64,000 nt of DNA from an uncultured Lachnospiraceae bacterium (GTDB lineage: Bacteria > Bacillota > Clostridia > Lachnospirales > Lachnospiraceae): contig CAJUGD010000007.1 in assembly GCA_910586205.1 (NCBI GenBank), positions 74,738 through 138,737 of the forward strand, written 5' to 3'. The notes below the pieces were generated by a model that was given only the letters and a program-made list of their open reading frames with translations, was not told where the DNA came from and made no database searches. Positions 1 to 7,856 of this stretch are shown in pieces. Positions within the stretch are counted from its first letter, which is position 1; each line of letters starts with the position of its first letter. Made by a program: the position numbers and the translations under genes.

Positions 1-165
1 CCTTCTGCTTTTCTTCCTCCACCGCCTGCTGGCCCTTCTGCTTTTCTTCCTCCACCGCCTGCTGGCCCCTCTGCTTTTCTTCCTCTACTGCCTGCTGGCC
101 CTTCTTTCTTTCCTCCTCTACCGCTTCATGAACCTTCTGCTTTTCTTCCTTTATTACCTGCTGCC
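1..165 (-). repeat. 33-bp tandem repeat coding an 11-residue coiled-coil unit
   Basis: Units begin near 1, 34, 67, 100 and 133. The first three are almost identical and the last two are diverged. Read on the minus strand each unit codes QQAVEEEKQKG or a variant. Because 33 is a multiple of 3, copy number can change without breaking the frame. The array continues beyond position 1. Confidence 0.85.
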
Positions 166-232
166 ATTTCTTCCTCTCCTCATTTACCGCTTCTTCCTTC
201 TCCTTTTCAAATATCATTGCTACCTTTGTCAT
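1..232 (-). CDS. Possible intragenic small protein (RpnS-like) inside the Rpn gene, partial
   Basis: An in-frame ATG at 232 (MTKVAMIFEKEKEE...) is preceded by AGGAGG at 242-247 with a 9-nt spacer, as good a ribosome-binding site as those of normal genes here. Translation from it would give only the C-terminal repeat tail. E. coli Rpn genes are known to make a separate C-terminal protein (RpnS) from an internal start that restrains the nuclease. Its use here is an inference from the sequence. Confidence 0.4.
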   Translation of the reverse strand, partial: MTKVAMIFEKEKEEAVNEERKKWQQVIKEEKQKVHEAVEEERKKGQQAVEEEKQRGQQAVEEEKQKGQQAVEEEKQK

Positions 233-988
233 CTGAATCGCCCTCCTTATGGTTTTTGCACTTTCCTGATCTATGATTTTATCTGTAAAGGTAAGAATCC
301 CTGCCAGAACAAAAAGCTGCTGCTCCCTGTCCTGGAGTTTTAATGCCAAGTTCACAGTTTCCTGAATCTTTGCTTTCTTTTCTTCCGGCTTTTTATAAGA
401 CAGAGGTAAAATGATAAATTCCATCTGTTCCCTGTCATCCAGCTTTTCCTTGTTTTTCAGCTTATTTTTCAAACGCATTAAAATAGCTTCTCCATCAATT
501 TCAGACAAAAAAGCCGGTTCCACAGACAGTTTAATTGCTCCCACATCATAACTTTCGGATACTGTCTCTCTCCGGATATCCCCGGTATACACCACAACCA
601 TACGCAGGTCAGGACAGATGCTTCCTTCCTTTTCATACCGATTCACAATACCAGTTAAATAATTTAAATATTTTACCTTGCTTTCTCTTTTGTACTCACT
701 CTCATAATCCACCAACATCATGCTTCCGTCTTCTAATTCCAGCAGGTTATCTAAGCGAAGCTCATTAACTCTGATTACCGGAATATTGGTGGGCAATACT
801 GCCTTAATCGTTCCGATCTCCACTCCGTATACCTGGAAGCTCTTTCCCTTCAGCTGCTCTGCAAACATCTTGCTGGCTATGTCCTTGTTCTGATAAGCAA
901 TATCCTGACTTTCATCTTCAGAAATCTGGTTTTCTGACTTTTCCTTTTCCGCCCGGACCGATTCCATTCTGCATTCTTTTTTTCGCAT
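1..988 (-). CDS. Rpn-family PD-(D/E)XK nuclease / putative transposase, 3' end cut by window edge
   Basis: Open from an ATG at 988 to the window edge (329 codons), so the C terminus is missing. The start follows a GGAGGAG ribosome-binding site. I translated it by hand. The N-terminal half reads ...VNELRLDNLLELEDGSMM then VDYESEYKRE, which fits the D...ExK-type core of the Rpn/PDDEXK transposase-like nucleases. A helical middle (VNLALKLQDREQQLF) follows. The tail from about residue 253 is very rich in E, K and Q and becomes a tandem 11-residue repeat (QQAVEEEKQKG), probably a coiled coil. In E. coli, Rpn proteins are DNA endonucleases linked to recombination and phage defence. Family assignment is by overall look and by similarity in plan to the gene at 30219-31064. 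An intragenic start at 232 is described separately. Confidence 0.7.
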   Translation of the reverse strand, partial: MRKKECRMESVRAEKEKSENQISEDESQDIAYQNKDIASKMFAEQLKGKSFQVYGVEIGTIKAVLPTNIPVIRVNELRLDNLLELEDGSMMLVDYESEYKRESKVKYLNYLTGIVNRYEKEGSICPDLRMVVVYTGDIRRETVSESYDVGAIKLSVEPAFLSEIDGEAILMRLKNKLKNKEKLDDREQMEFIILPLSYKKPEEKKAKIQETVNLALKLQDREQQLFVLAGILTFTDKIIDQESAKTIRRAIQMTKVAMIFEKEKEEAVNEERKKWQQVIKEEKQKVHEAVEEERKKGQQAVEEEKQRGQQAVEEEKQKGQQAVEEEKQK

Positions 989-1122
989 CTTCTCCTCCTG
1001 CCTTAATTTTTTATTTGGATTTTTAAAAGCAGGATTTCAGTTAGAAAGAATAGAATCTTTACAGACACAGCTTTGCTGCAGAACCGGCCTTTTTGACCGC
1101 AGAAATCTTTGCTTTGGCAACA

Positions 1123-2478
1123 TTATATCATCCGTAAATGGATATTACAACTGTTTTTTCCATCCCTGATATACATAAAAATACAGATTACCGTCAAAAT
1201 CATCTCAACAACAGGCTGTGCCGCAATCACTCCATTCAGCTTCCAAAAATGATTCAGAATCATTACTCCTGGAATGAACAGGGCTGCATTTCTCAGGACA
1301 GTAATGGTAAGGGATTTTATTGCCTTTCCCAATGCCTGAAAATAGCTGGTTATCATATTGATCACCCCGAGCAATGGCGCAGACAGGCAAAGGATTCTCA
1401 AAAAATATGCCGTTTGTTCAATCAAAATGTCATCCTGCAGGAATACGGCGGCAAGAAGCTTTCCAAAAAGTATAAAGACAAGAGTAAACACTGCACCTAT
1501 GCAGATTCCATACAGCACCGTATATTTCACCAGATCAGACATCCGCTTTTTCTCATTTCCCCCGTAGCAATATCCCACTAAAGGGGCTACCCCTTGGGAC
1601 AGGCCCACCAACAGCAAGATGGGAATCATATCCAGTTTATAGGCAATCCCGTAGGAAGCTACAGCGTCAGACCCGTAAATGCCGATATAGTTGTTAAGAA
1701 CAATATTGGAAACACTCATAAGCACTGTGATAAGGGCTCCTGGAATCCCAATGCTCACCACACTGCGAACCATAGCTGCATTTGGCAAAAATCTCTTAAG
1801 CGCCAATGGCACCAATGGATTTCCCTTGTGTTCTTCATGAATCATACAGATAATATAATATACGGCTGCACATACAAATCCCAAAGAGGTTGCCAGGGCA
1901 GCTCCTGCTGTTCCCCATCCCAATACAGCGATAAAAACATAATCCAATACCATATTGATTCCGTTTCCAAGCACCAATCCAATGGTGCCCTCCTTTACCA
2001 AACCAACGGAACGAAATAAATGGACAAATCCATTGGACAGCATGATAAAGGGCGCACCTGCAAAAATCCATTTCAGGTAATCGCAGGTATAGGCAATATT
2101 ATCTGCATCTGCCCCGGATATTCCTGCCAGCGGCTGCAAAAATGCCAACCCTAAAGCAAGAGTGATAACGCCTGAAAATGCCATGGCATATACACAAAAA
2201 TTCATAGTTGTGCCGGCATTCTCTCTCTTTTCTTCCCCAAGCAGCCTGGCAATTACGCTGCTGCCTCCCATCCCGAAAATGCAGGCAATGGACATAATTA
2301 TAAGCAATATGGGCGCACACAGGGTTACTGCGGCAATCATAGCCGGTTCTTCTGTCAGAGAGACAAAAAATGTGTCAGCAATATTATAGATAAGGGTTGT
2401 GAGCTGTCCTAACATGGCCGGGAATCCTACCCTCATAATTGCTTTGGTAATATTTTTTTCTTCATAAACAGATGTCAT
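1123..2478 (-). CDS. MATE-family efflux transporter
   Basis: A 451-residue membrane protein of the multi-antimicrobial extrusion family, which exports drugs or metabolites in exchange for Na+ or H+. The N terminus (MTSVYEEKNITKAIMRVGFP, then AMLGQLTTLIYNIADTFFV) is typical, and about 12 hydrophobic segments run through the protein in two similar halves (RSVVSIGIPGALITVLMSVS opens the second). I place the start at 2478, behind GGGAGGG, not at the in-frame codon 60 bases further upstream, which has no ribosome-binding site. It is divergent from a Crp-type regulator with an 88-bp gap holding a promoter and a palindrome, so it is probably controlled by that regulator. The substrate cannot be read from sequence. 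Confidence 0.9.
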   Translation of the reverse strand: MTSVYEEKNITKAIMRVGFPAMLGQLTTLIYNIADTFFVSLTEEPAMIAAVTLCAPILLIIMSIACIFGMGGSSVIARLLGEEKRENAGTTMNFCVYAMAFSGVITLALGLAFLQPLAGISGADADNIAYTCDYLKWIFAGAPFIMLSNGFVHLFRSVGLVKEGTIGLVLGNGINMVLDYVFIAVLGWGTAGAALATSLGFVCAAVYYIICMIHEEHKGNPLVPLALKRFLPNAAMVRSVVSIGIPGALITVLMSVSNIVLNNYIGIYGSDAVASYGIAYKLDMIPILLLVGLSQGVAPLVGYCYGGNEKKRMSDLVKYTVLYGICIGAVFTLVFILFGKLLAAVFLQDDILIEQTAYFLRILCLSAPLLGVINMITSYFQALGKAIKSLTITVLRNAALFIPGVMILNHFWKLNGVIAAQPVVEMILTVICIFMYIRDGKNSCNIHLRMI

Positions 2479-2508
2479 ATTTTCATTCCCTCCCTTGAAC
2501 TTTCTTCC

Positions 2509-2548
2509 ATTATAGAGTAAAATAAATTTGAAAAACAAGACATATGTC
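2509..2548 (-). promoter_or_regulatory. Promoter of the MATE gene with adjacent GACATATGTC palindrome
   Basis: Minus strand: -35 TTGTTT (2533-2538), 18-bp spacer, -10 TATAAT (2509-2514). The perfect 10-bp palindrome GACATATGTC (2539-2548) abuts the -35 box and lies just upstream of the divergent regulator gene. It is a candidate operator for that regulator. Confidence 0.55.
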
Positions 2549-2566
2549 CGGTTAAAGAGAGGGCCT

Positions 2567-3187
2567 ATGAAAAAAATTTATGATAAAGAGAAAATCGCAG
2601 CCTGCCTTTCTCACAGCAGATACTATGAGGTTCTTGCTTCCCTGGATGTGGATTTCTATCTGATAAAATACGAAAAAGGGGAATTGGTGTGCTCCCCTTT
2701 TCAGAGAGAATTGCTGTTTCAGATTGTGGAACAAGGCTCTATTGACATTTACTTCATCCGTGATGATGGTACCCGTTATTCTCTGTCTAAGGGAGCTGCC
2801 GACTACTTTCTGGGAGACATGGATATCTTTTATCCCAAAAGCAGCAGTATTTATGCCGAAGCCGCCCAAAGCCTGATCTGCCTTTCCTTTTCCATTGAAA
2901 AACACAGGGAAGCATTGCTCTCCAACAGCCGTTTTCTGGCGCTTATTTGTTACAGTCTTTCAGCTAAAATGGGAGCTATCACTACCATTGAAGCTGCCCC
3001 CGCATCTCTCACAGAGCGGGTTTTGTCCTACATGAAGTATAAATGTGATGACAAAATCTTAAAAGGAATCGAGCAGGCAGCTTTTCATCTCCACTGCAGC
3101 TCCAGACAGCTTCAGCGGATTTTAAATCAGAGTGAAAGGGCCGGATTGGTCAAAAAGCTGGGGAAGGGGACCTACCGGCTGACATAA
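2567..3187 (+). CDS. Crp/Fnr-family transcriptional regulator (YeiL-like)
   Basis: 206 residues from the ATG at 2567 (MKKIYDKEKIAACLSHSRYY). I prefer it because a purine-rich GAGAGGG precedes it, whereas the upstream in-frame start has no clear ribosome-binding site. Residues of about 30-125 form a cyclic-nucleotide-binding-type beta-roll (EKGELVCSPF, GSIDIYFIRDDG, GDMDIFYP). The C-terminal part holds a winged helix with HCSSRQLQRILNQSERAGLV as recognition region. No cysteine cluster for an Fnr-type Fe-S centre is evident. It is divergent from the MATE exporter and most likely regulates it, possibly through GACATATGTC. The effector is unknown. Confidence 0.8.
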   Translation: MKKIYDKEKIAACLSHSRYYEVLASLDVDFYLIKYEKGELVCSPFQRELLFQIVEQGSIDIYFIRDDGTRYSLSKGAADYFLGDMDIFYPKSSSIYAEAAQSLICLSFSIEKHREALLSNSRFLALICYSLSAKMGAITTIEAAPASLTERVLSYMKYKCDDKILKGIEQAAFHLHCSSRQLQRILNQSERAGLVKKLGKGTYRLT

Positions 3188-3339
3188 GGCAAAAAGAAAA
3201 ATATCACCAAAAACAAAAAAACTATAGCAATTTCTGTCAAACTTTAGTAAAATTTTAAGGAAAGCTTTTCCAGAAACCCATCCACTGCAACAGGTAAATT
3301 ACAAGTTACCTTTCCTCTCATTACACAGGTGATAAAATT

Positions 3340-5136
3340 ATGAATCTTTTTAATGTAATAACACTTTTCGGAGGGCTGGCCATGTTCCTATATGGCATGC
3401 GCATGATGGGGGACGGCCTGAAGGCCAGCTCCTCCGGCACTCTGAAAAAGGCAATGGAACGCATTACCGGCACCCCCTTAAAGGCATTTCTTCTAGGGCT
3501 TATTGTCACCGCCGTCATACAGTCTTCTACTGCAACCATTGTCCTGACCTCCGGCCTTGTGGGCGCAGGCATCATTTCCCTGCATCAGTCTCTGGGAATC
3601 ATTATCGGCGCCAATGTAGGCACCACAGTCACCGGCCAGATTATCCGGCTTTTGGATATCAATTCTTCCGGAACCTGGTTTTTACAGTTATTAAAGCCAT
3701 CCACCTTAGCGCCCCTGGCTTTAATCATCGGCATTATTATTATCATGGGAATAAAATCCAGTGATTCCGCTAAAATAGGCCATATCATCATTGGCTTCGG
3801 TATTCTGTTCTCCGGGCTTATGAACATGGCGGACGCGGTCAGCGTCCTGTCTGACAGCGGCATTGTGGAACAGCTTTTCTCCCGCCTGGGAGCAAACCCG
3901 CTGCTGGCCTACCTTTCCGGAGCAGGCGTTGCCTTTGTTCTGCAAAGCTCCTCTGCAACGGTCGGTATTCTGCAGGCATTTTCCACCTCCGGACAACTGA
4001 CCTTCGGAGAGATCTATGCGGTTTTAGTAGGCATTTACCTGGGAGACTGTGTAACTACTGCCATTGTCTGCAATATCGGGGCAAAACCAGAGGCCAAAAG
4101 AGTCGGTGTGGTAAACATTTTATTCAATCTGTGCAAATCCGTCCTGACCCTGACTGTGGTTGTGATTATTCACCGGGCCGGGCTGCTGGACGGTATATGG
4201 GAGCATCCCATTTACTCCGGCGGCATTGCCAATGCCAATACCATTTTTAATCTGTCCTGTGCCATTCTCCTGCTTCCTTTTGTAGGGATCTATGAGAAGA
4301 TCAGCCATCGGCTTGTAAAGGATGAGCCGGTGGCCGTAGGAGAATATGATGAAATGTTAGATGCCTTAAATCCTGTGTTCATCAGCACACCGGCCATGGC
4401 ATTCGGACGCTGTTATGATATTCTTCTGGTAATGTTTACGCTGGCAAAGACGAATATCAGCCGTGCATTCAACATGTTTACCCAATATGATGCAGAAGTT
4501 ATAAAGCTTATGGAGGAGGATGAGAATTACATTGACAGCATCGCAGACCGGGTAAGCAATTACCTGATTCAGATCTCTGCCACCATTACCTCCCATTATC
4601 ATGTGGAAATCATGAACTATTATTTTTCTGCGATTACAGAGTTTGAACGTTTAGGAGACCATGCCCTGAATATAGCCGGAATTGCCAGTGAGCTCAACGA
4701 AAAGGACAGCACTTTTTCTTCTGATGCCCTCTCGGAACTGGCCGTGCTGCGAGAATTGCTGGAGACCATTTTAAACCATACAAATGAAGCGTTTCGCAAG
4801 CAGAATCTGACGGAGGCCCGCCAGATCGAGCCCTTAGAGCAAGTGGTCGATGACATGGTAGTTGTGTTAAAAGAACATCATTTAGAGCGGCTCCGCAAAG
4901 GAGAATGCGGATTTTTCAATGGTTCGGAATTTTTCAACCTGCTTTCAGAGGCAGAACGAATCTCAGATGTGTGCTCTAATATCGGTGTTGCAACAGTAGC
5001 AAGATCCACTCCCGGAATCAACCATCAGGTACATAATTACATTTCTGTGCTCCATTCCGGGCGGGATGAAGAATTTAACCAGATATACCGGCAAGTCCAT
5101 GACAAATATTTCCAACAGATCTTAGAGCGTGTCTGA
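3340..5136 (+). CDS. Na/Pi cotransporter family protein with C-terminal PhoU-like domain
   Basis: 598 residues. Two inverted Na_Pi_cotrans repeats carry the diagnostic QSSTATIVLTSGLVGAG (about residue 62) and QSSSATVGILQAFSTSG (about 202), in a membrane part of 8-9 helices ending near residue 320. The rest is a helical PhoU-like region (SNYLIQISATITSH, then YYFSAITEFERLGDHALNI). Members move phosphate with Na+ and may act in phosphate efflux or homeostasis. The start is behind AGGTGA. The last codons (LERV then TGA) lie within the left arm of the palindromic element at 5123-5286, so the natural C terminus may have been replaced. It stands alone between a regulator and a lipoprotein gene. Confidence 0.92.
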   Translation: MNLFNVITLFGGLAMFLYGMRMMGDGLKASSSGTLKKAMERITGTPLKAFLLGLIVTAVIQSSTATIVLTSGLVGAGIISLHQSLGIIIGANVGTTVTGQIIRLLDINSSGTWFLQLLKPSTLAPLALIIGIIIIMGIKSSDSAKIGHIIIGFGILFSGLMNMADAVSVLSDSGIVEQLFSRLGANPLLAYLSGAGVAFVLQSSSATVGILQAFSTSGQLTFGEIYAVLVGIYLGDCVTTAIVCNIGAKPEAKRVGVVNILFNLCKSVLTLTVVVIIHRAGLLDGIWEHPIYSGGIANANTIFNLSCAILLLPFVGIYEKISHRLVKDEPVAVGEYDEMLDALNPVFISTPAMAFGRCYDILLVMFTLAKTNISRAFNMFTQYDAEVIKLMEEDENYIDSIADRVSNYLIQISATITSHYHVEIMNYYFSAITEFERLGDHALNIAGIASELNEKDSTFSSDALSELAVLRELLETILNHTNEAFRKQNLTEARQIEPLEQVVDDMVVVLKEHHLERLRKGECGFFNGSEFFNLLSEAERISDVCSNIGVATVARSTPGINHQVHNYISVLHSGRDEEFNQIYRQVHDKYFQQILERV

Positions 5137-5286
5137 AAATTGCTTTCCGTCAGATGTGCGTCACAATTTGTGGGAGATTTGACCCGAATGAGGGAGGCGT
5201 AGTGGGCTACGTTGACCGAATGAGAGCCAAATATACCGCAAAGTGGGGCGTGTACTTGGCGGGAATGAATTTTCAGACACGCTCTA
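5123..5286. repeat. 164-bp palindromic, MITE-like element overlapping the 3' end of the Na/Pi gene
   Basis: Perfect 19-bp terminal inverted repeats: TAGAGCGTGTCTGAAAATT at 5123-5141 and its reverse complement at 5268-5286. The interior is GC-rich and contains further short repeats (GACCGAATGAG occurs twice, near 5178 and 5214). There is no convincing ORF. The left arm supplies the TGA of the upstream gene. I see no clear target-site duplication. From memory similar sequences recur in Lachnospiraceae genomes; this needs a search. Confidence 0.7.
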
Positions 5287-5298
5287 GAACATTAAAAA

Positions 5299-5332
5299 GA
5301 GCCAGGGGTATAAAAGTTTGTACCCTTGGCTC
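5299..5332 (-). terminator. Terminator of the lipoprotein gene
   Basis: 12-bp stem (GAGCCAAGGGTA paired with TACCCCTGGCTC, one G-T), 10-nt loop, followed on the minus strand by TTTTTAAT. Confidence 0.8.
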
Positions 5333-5343
5333 CTCTTTCACTC

Positions 5344-5664
5344 TTACTTACTTTCGTCGGAAGCCCTGGAGGTATCGTCACCTGTCAGGTCATCCACTCC
5401 TTTTTCCACATCATCCATCAGCCCGCCGAACACTCCTGTGCTCTCCTCCTGGCTGGTTTCACCAGAAGCCTTTGTCCCAGTGCTTCCCCCATTTCCAGTA
5501 CTTTCAGACATACCTGCACTTCCTGACTCTGCTTTGGAGCCGGACGTAGCCTGGGTAGTGCTGGTATTCGAAGGGGAATTGTCTGTATTGCTTCCGCAGG
5601 CCGCCAGGCAGAACAAAGACAGCACAACCAGCAGAAACAGAAATGACATTCTGATCTTCTTCAT
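5344..5664 (-). CDS. Small Ser/Thr-rich lipoprotein of unknown function
   Basis: 106 residues from the ATG at 5664 (MKKIRMSFLFLLVVLSLFCL), which is 9 nt behind AAGGAG. A second ATG six bases upstream is too close to that site. The signal peptide ends in a lipobox (CLAAC), so the mature protein should be anchored by its cysteine to the outer face of the membrane. The mature part is low-complexity and rich in S, T, G and E. It ends with an acidic segment (GLMDDVEKGVDDLTGDDTS) that resembles the tail of other small clostridial lipoproteins. No enzymatic domain is visible. It has its own terminator and is probably monocistronic. Confidence 0.75.
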   Translation of the reverse strand: MKKIRMSFLFLLVVLSLFCLAACGSNTDNSPSNTSTTQATSGSKAESGSAGMSESTGNGGSTGTKASGETSQEESTGVFGGLMDDVEKGVDDLTGDDTSRASDESK

Positions 5665-5842
5665 AATCATGTTCTCCTTTCTCTTGTTATCTGTTCTTTG
5701 GAACAGTCCCAAAATAACCTGTGTCAGCTTATTTCATGATACCAGGTTCAGAAGGTCACAAAAAGCTTCACAAGTTATCTTGTAACTGTTTCTTAGTATG
5801 CTTCAAAGGAGAATATTTTATGAAAATTTTTTATTTCAGCGG

Positions 5843-5868
5843 AAAATCCTGCGGAGCAGGATTCTTTT
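5843..5868 (-). terminator. Probable dapB terminator
   Basis: Short GC-rich hairpin (AATCCTGC, 3-nt loop, GCAGGATT) just after the dapB stop. A T-run follows on the plus strand but only TTTTCC on the minus strand, so it is a weak dapB terminator. Confidence 0.45.
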
Positions 5869-6624
5869 TTATCGTATCACATCTGCCATGGTGTAAAGTC
5901 CCGGCTCTCTGCCTTTTAAAAACCGCGCCGCCTCCAAGGCTCCCTTGGCAAAAATTGCCTTGGAATAAGCCGTATGAGAAAAGGTTATCACTTCGTCCTG
6001 CCCTGCAAAGATCACCTCGTGCTCTCCTACTATGGTACCTCCGCGCACCGCATGGATCCCGATTTCCTTGGGATCCCGCTTTTCCCTGCGCCCGGTTCGA
6101 TCATATTCATAATGATACACATGATCCATCGCCTCATTGATAGAATCTGCCAGGGCCAGGGCCGTACCGCTGGGTGCATCCAGCTTCCTGCTGTGATGCT
6201 TTTCCACCACCTCAATATCAAATCCTGCCCCGGCCAATACTTTGGCTGCTTCCCCCAGAAGTTTAAAAAGGGTATTAATGCCTAAAGACATATTGGCGGA
6301 GCGAAGGACTGCCGTCTTTTCTGCCGCAGCCGCTGCCTTTTTGATCTGAGCTTCAGACAGGCCCGTGGTGCACAAAACCAATCCCAATTTCTTCTCTGCA
6401 CAATAGTCCAGCAGATGATCCGCTGCCTTTGCCGAAGCAAAGTCCACAACCACATCTGCCTCGATATCACAGGCATCCAGACTCGGAAACACCGGATAAT
6501 CAAAAGCTGTACCGGTATTTAAATCCACGCCGGCCGATACCTGTACATCCTCCATCTCCTGCGCAAGCTTAGAGACCACCTGCCCCATAGCGCCATTGCA
6601 TCCATGTATTATAATCCTGGTCAT
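5869..6624 (-). CDS. dapB: 4-hydroxy-tetrahydrodipicolinate reductase
   Basis: 251 residues. DapB reduces the DapA product with NAD(P)H in the diaminopimelate/lysine pathway in the cytoplasm. The N terminus MTRIIIHGCNGAMGQVVSKL is the dinucleotide-binding GxxGxMG fold. The substrate-binding and catalytic segment reads EVVEKHHSRKLDAPSGTA, the family signature E(x)HHxxKxDxPSGTA with R before K. Length matches clostridial DapB (about 250). It follows dapA by 18 bp and shares its lysine riboswitch. Diaminopimelate feeds both peptidoglycan and lysine; in sporeformers the pathway also supplies dipicolinate. Confidence 0.96.
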   Translation of the reverse strand: MTRIIIHGCNGAMGQVVSKLAQEMEDVQVSAGVDLNTGTAFDYPVFPSLDACDIEADVVVDFASAKAADHLLDYCAEKKLGLVLCTTGLSEAQIKKAAAAAEKTAVLRSANMSLGINTLFKLLGEAAKVLAGAGFDIEVVEKHHSRKLDAPSGTALALADSINEAMDHVYHYEYDRTGRREKRDPKEIGIHAVRGGTIVGEHEVIFAGQDEVITFSHTAYSKAIFAKGALEAARFLKGREPGLYTMADVIR

Positions 6625-6642
6625 AAGTATTCCTGCCTTCCT

Positions 6643-7530
6643 TTACTGCAAAATTCCGTACTCTCTCATGGCCTTAGCCAGCCTCTCCTGATTCTGAGTC
6701 TCCATCTCTGTCAAAGGCATGCGCAAAGGTCCTGTCTCCTTACCCATCAAATTTAAAGCCGCTTTAACCGGAATCGGGTTTACTTCGCAGAACAATGCCT
6801 CAATCAGCGGAATCGCCTGAAGCTGCAGCTCACAGCTTTTCTTCACGTCACCTTTAAAATAAGCCTCACAGATCTCATGAGTCTGACGCGGCGCCACATT
6901 AGACAACACAGAGATCACACCCTTGCCTCCCAAAGAAAGAAGCGGCACAATCTGATCATCATTGCCGGAATACAAATCCACACATCCGTCTGCTAAGTTC
7001 ATGATCCGGGCAATGGCCGAAAAATCCGCGCTTGCCTCCTTGATCCCTACAATGTTATCTACCTGCCTGCAAAGATTCACCATGGTCTCCGGCTTCATGG
7101 TAACCCCTGTCCGGCCCGGAATATGATAAAGGATAATCGGAATCTTTACTGCGTCGGCCACTGCCGTGTAATGGGCAGTCAGCCCGGCCTGCGTGGCTTT
7201 GTTGTAGTAGGGCGTTACCAGCAAAAGCCCGTCAGCCCCTGCCTCCTCAGCCTCCTTGGAAAGATGGATCGCCTCCCTGGTAGAATTTGACCCTGTCCCT
7301 GCAATCACCGGAATCCGATTTTTCACCACTTTACAGGTAAAGCGCACCACATCCAGATGTTCCTCATGGCTCATGGTGGAGGACTCACCGGTCGTTCCGC
7401 AGGAGATAACGGCATCACTTCCTCCTGCAATCTGTTCCTCTAAAAGCTCCTCCAGCTTCTCATAATTCACTTCCCCGTTGTCTTTAAACGGAGTAACAAG
7501 TGCAACTCCGGCACCTTCAAAAATCGCCAT
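6643..7530 (-). CDS. dapA: 4-hydroxy-tetrahydrodipicolinate synthase
   Basis: 295 residues from the ATG at 7530 (MAIFEGAGVALVTPFKDNGE), behind AAGGAGGA. A longer frame running upstream crosses the riboswitch terminator and is not real. The enzyme condenses pyruvate with aspartate semialdehyde in a TIM barrel. Visible are CGTTGESSTMS (pyruvate site), the tyrosine in LLVTPYYNK, RTGVTM, and the Schiff-base lysine in VGIKEASADF. It is the first gene of a dapA-dapB operon behind a lysine riboswitch and a consensus promoter, so expression should fall when lysine is plentiful. Confidence 0.97.
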   Translation of the reverse strand: MAIFEGAGVALVTPFKDNGEVNYEKLEELLEEQIAGGSDAVISCGTTGESSTMSHEEHLDVVRFTCKVVKNRIPVIAGTGSNSTREAIHLSKEAEEAGADGLLLVTPYYNKATQAGLTAHYTAVADAVKIPIILYHIPGRTGVTMKPETMVNLCRQVDNIVGIKEASADFSAIARIMNLADGCVDLYSGNDDQIVPLLSLGGKGVISVLSNVAPRQTHEICEAYFKGDVKKSCELQLQAIPLIEALFCEVNPIPVKAALNLMGKETGPLRMPLTEMETQNQERLAKAMREYGILQ

Positions 7531-7556
7531 ATTCCATCCTCCTTCACATTTGTTTA

Positions 7557-7588
7557 TCAAAAAAGGGAGCCTGTCGGTATGGCTCCCC
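7557..7588 (-). terminator. dapA: Riboswitch-controlled terminator upstream of dapA
   Basis: GGGAGCC stem with 9-nt loop and GGCTCCC, then TTTTTT on the minus strand, between the lysine aptamer and the dapA ribosome-binding site. This is the expression platform that stops transcription when lysine is bound. Confidence 0.88.
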
Positions 7589-7659
7589 AAAAAAGTTATA
7601 ATCATCTTATAATCCTTTTTAAGCAGCTCTCCATCCGACCGAAAGCACTCCACCCGGCT

Positions 7660-7804
7660 CCGGATGACAGTCACAGGATTATTCACCCTGCGCCCAGGCC
7701 AATACAGCCAGTCTGTATCCGCCTTCGGCGTCCGCCCTTTCGGCTGCCATCCTCTGTCTCTGGAACATCCGGCAGCTTACTCATGCTTCACGCAACCTCT
7801 ACTT
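7660..7804 (-). promoter_or_regulatory. Lysine riboswitch (L box)
   Basis: On the minus strand the leader holds, in order, the conserved L-box segments AGAGGTTGCG, ATGAGTAAG, GCCGAAAGGGCGG, CGCCGAAGGCGG, CTGGCTG...GGCCTGGGCGCAGG and a final GTGACTGTCATCC. This is the layout of the lysine aptamer found before lysC, lysP and dapA in Firmicutes. It lies between a consensus promoter and a terminator in front of dapA, which confirms the role. Confidence 0.9.
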
Positions 7805-7818
7805 CATTTTCACTTCAA

Positions 7819-7847
7819 ATACTAACATTATCCTGTAATCTTGTCAA
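7819..7847 (-). promoter_or_regulatory. dapA-dapB promoter
   Basis: Minus strand: TTGACA (7842-7847), 17-bp spacer, TAGTAT (7819-7824). Transcription should begin near 7812, a few bases before the lysine aptamer. Confidence 0.85.
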
Positions 7848-7856
7848 CTTGAATTT

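Noticed and set aside
1..165. CRISPR-like look of the 33-bp repeats
   Set aside because: There are no spacers; the units are contiguous, in frame and code a coiled-coil repeat.
3188..3339. Possible Pho-box before the Na/Pi gene
   Set aside because: Some T-rich repeats exist, but spacing and sequence do not match a known PhoP/PhoB box well enough.
5154..5549. Plus-strand open frame through the palindromic element and across the lipoprotein gene
   Set aside because: It starts inside the element, has no ribosome-binding site, and runs antisense to a gene with signal peptide, lipobox and SD.
7531..7686. Longer N terminus of DapA
   Set aside because: The extra codons cover the riboswitch terminator and aptamer end; the ATG at 7530 has AAGGAGGA and matches family length.
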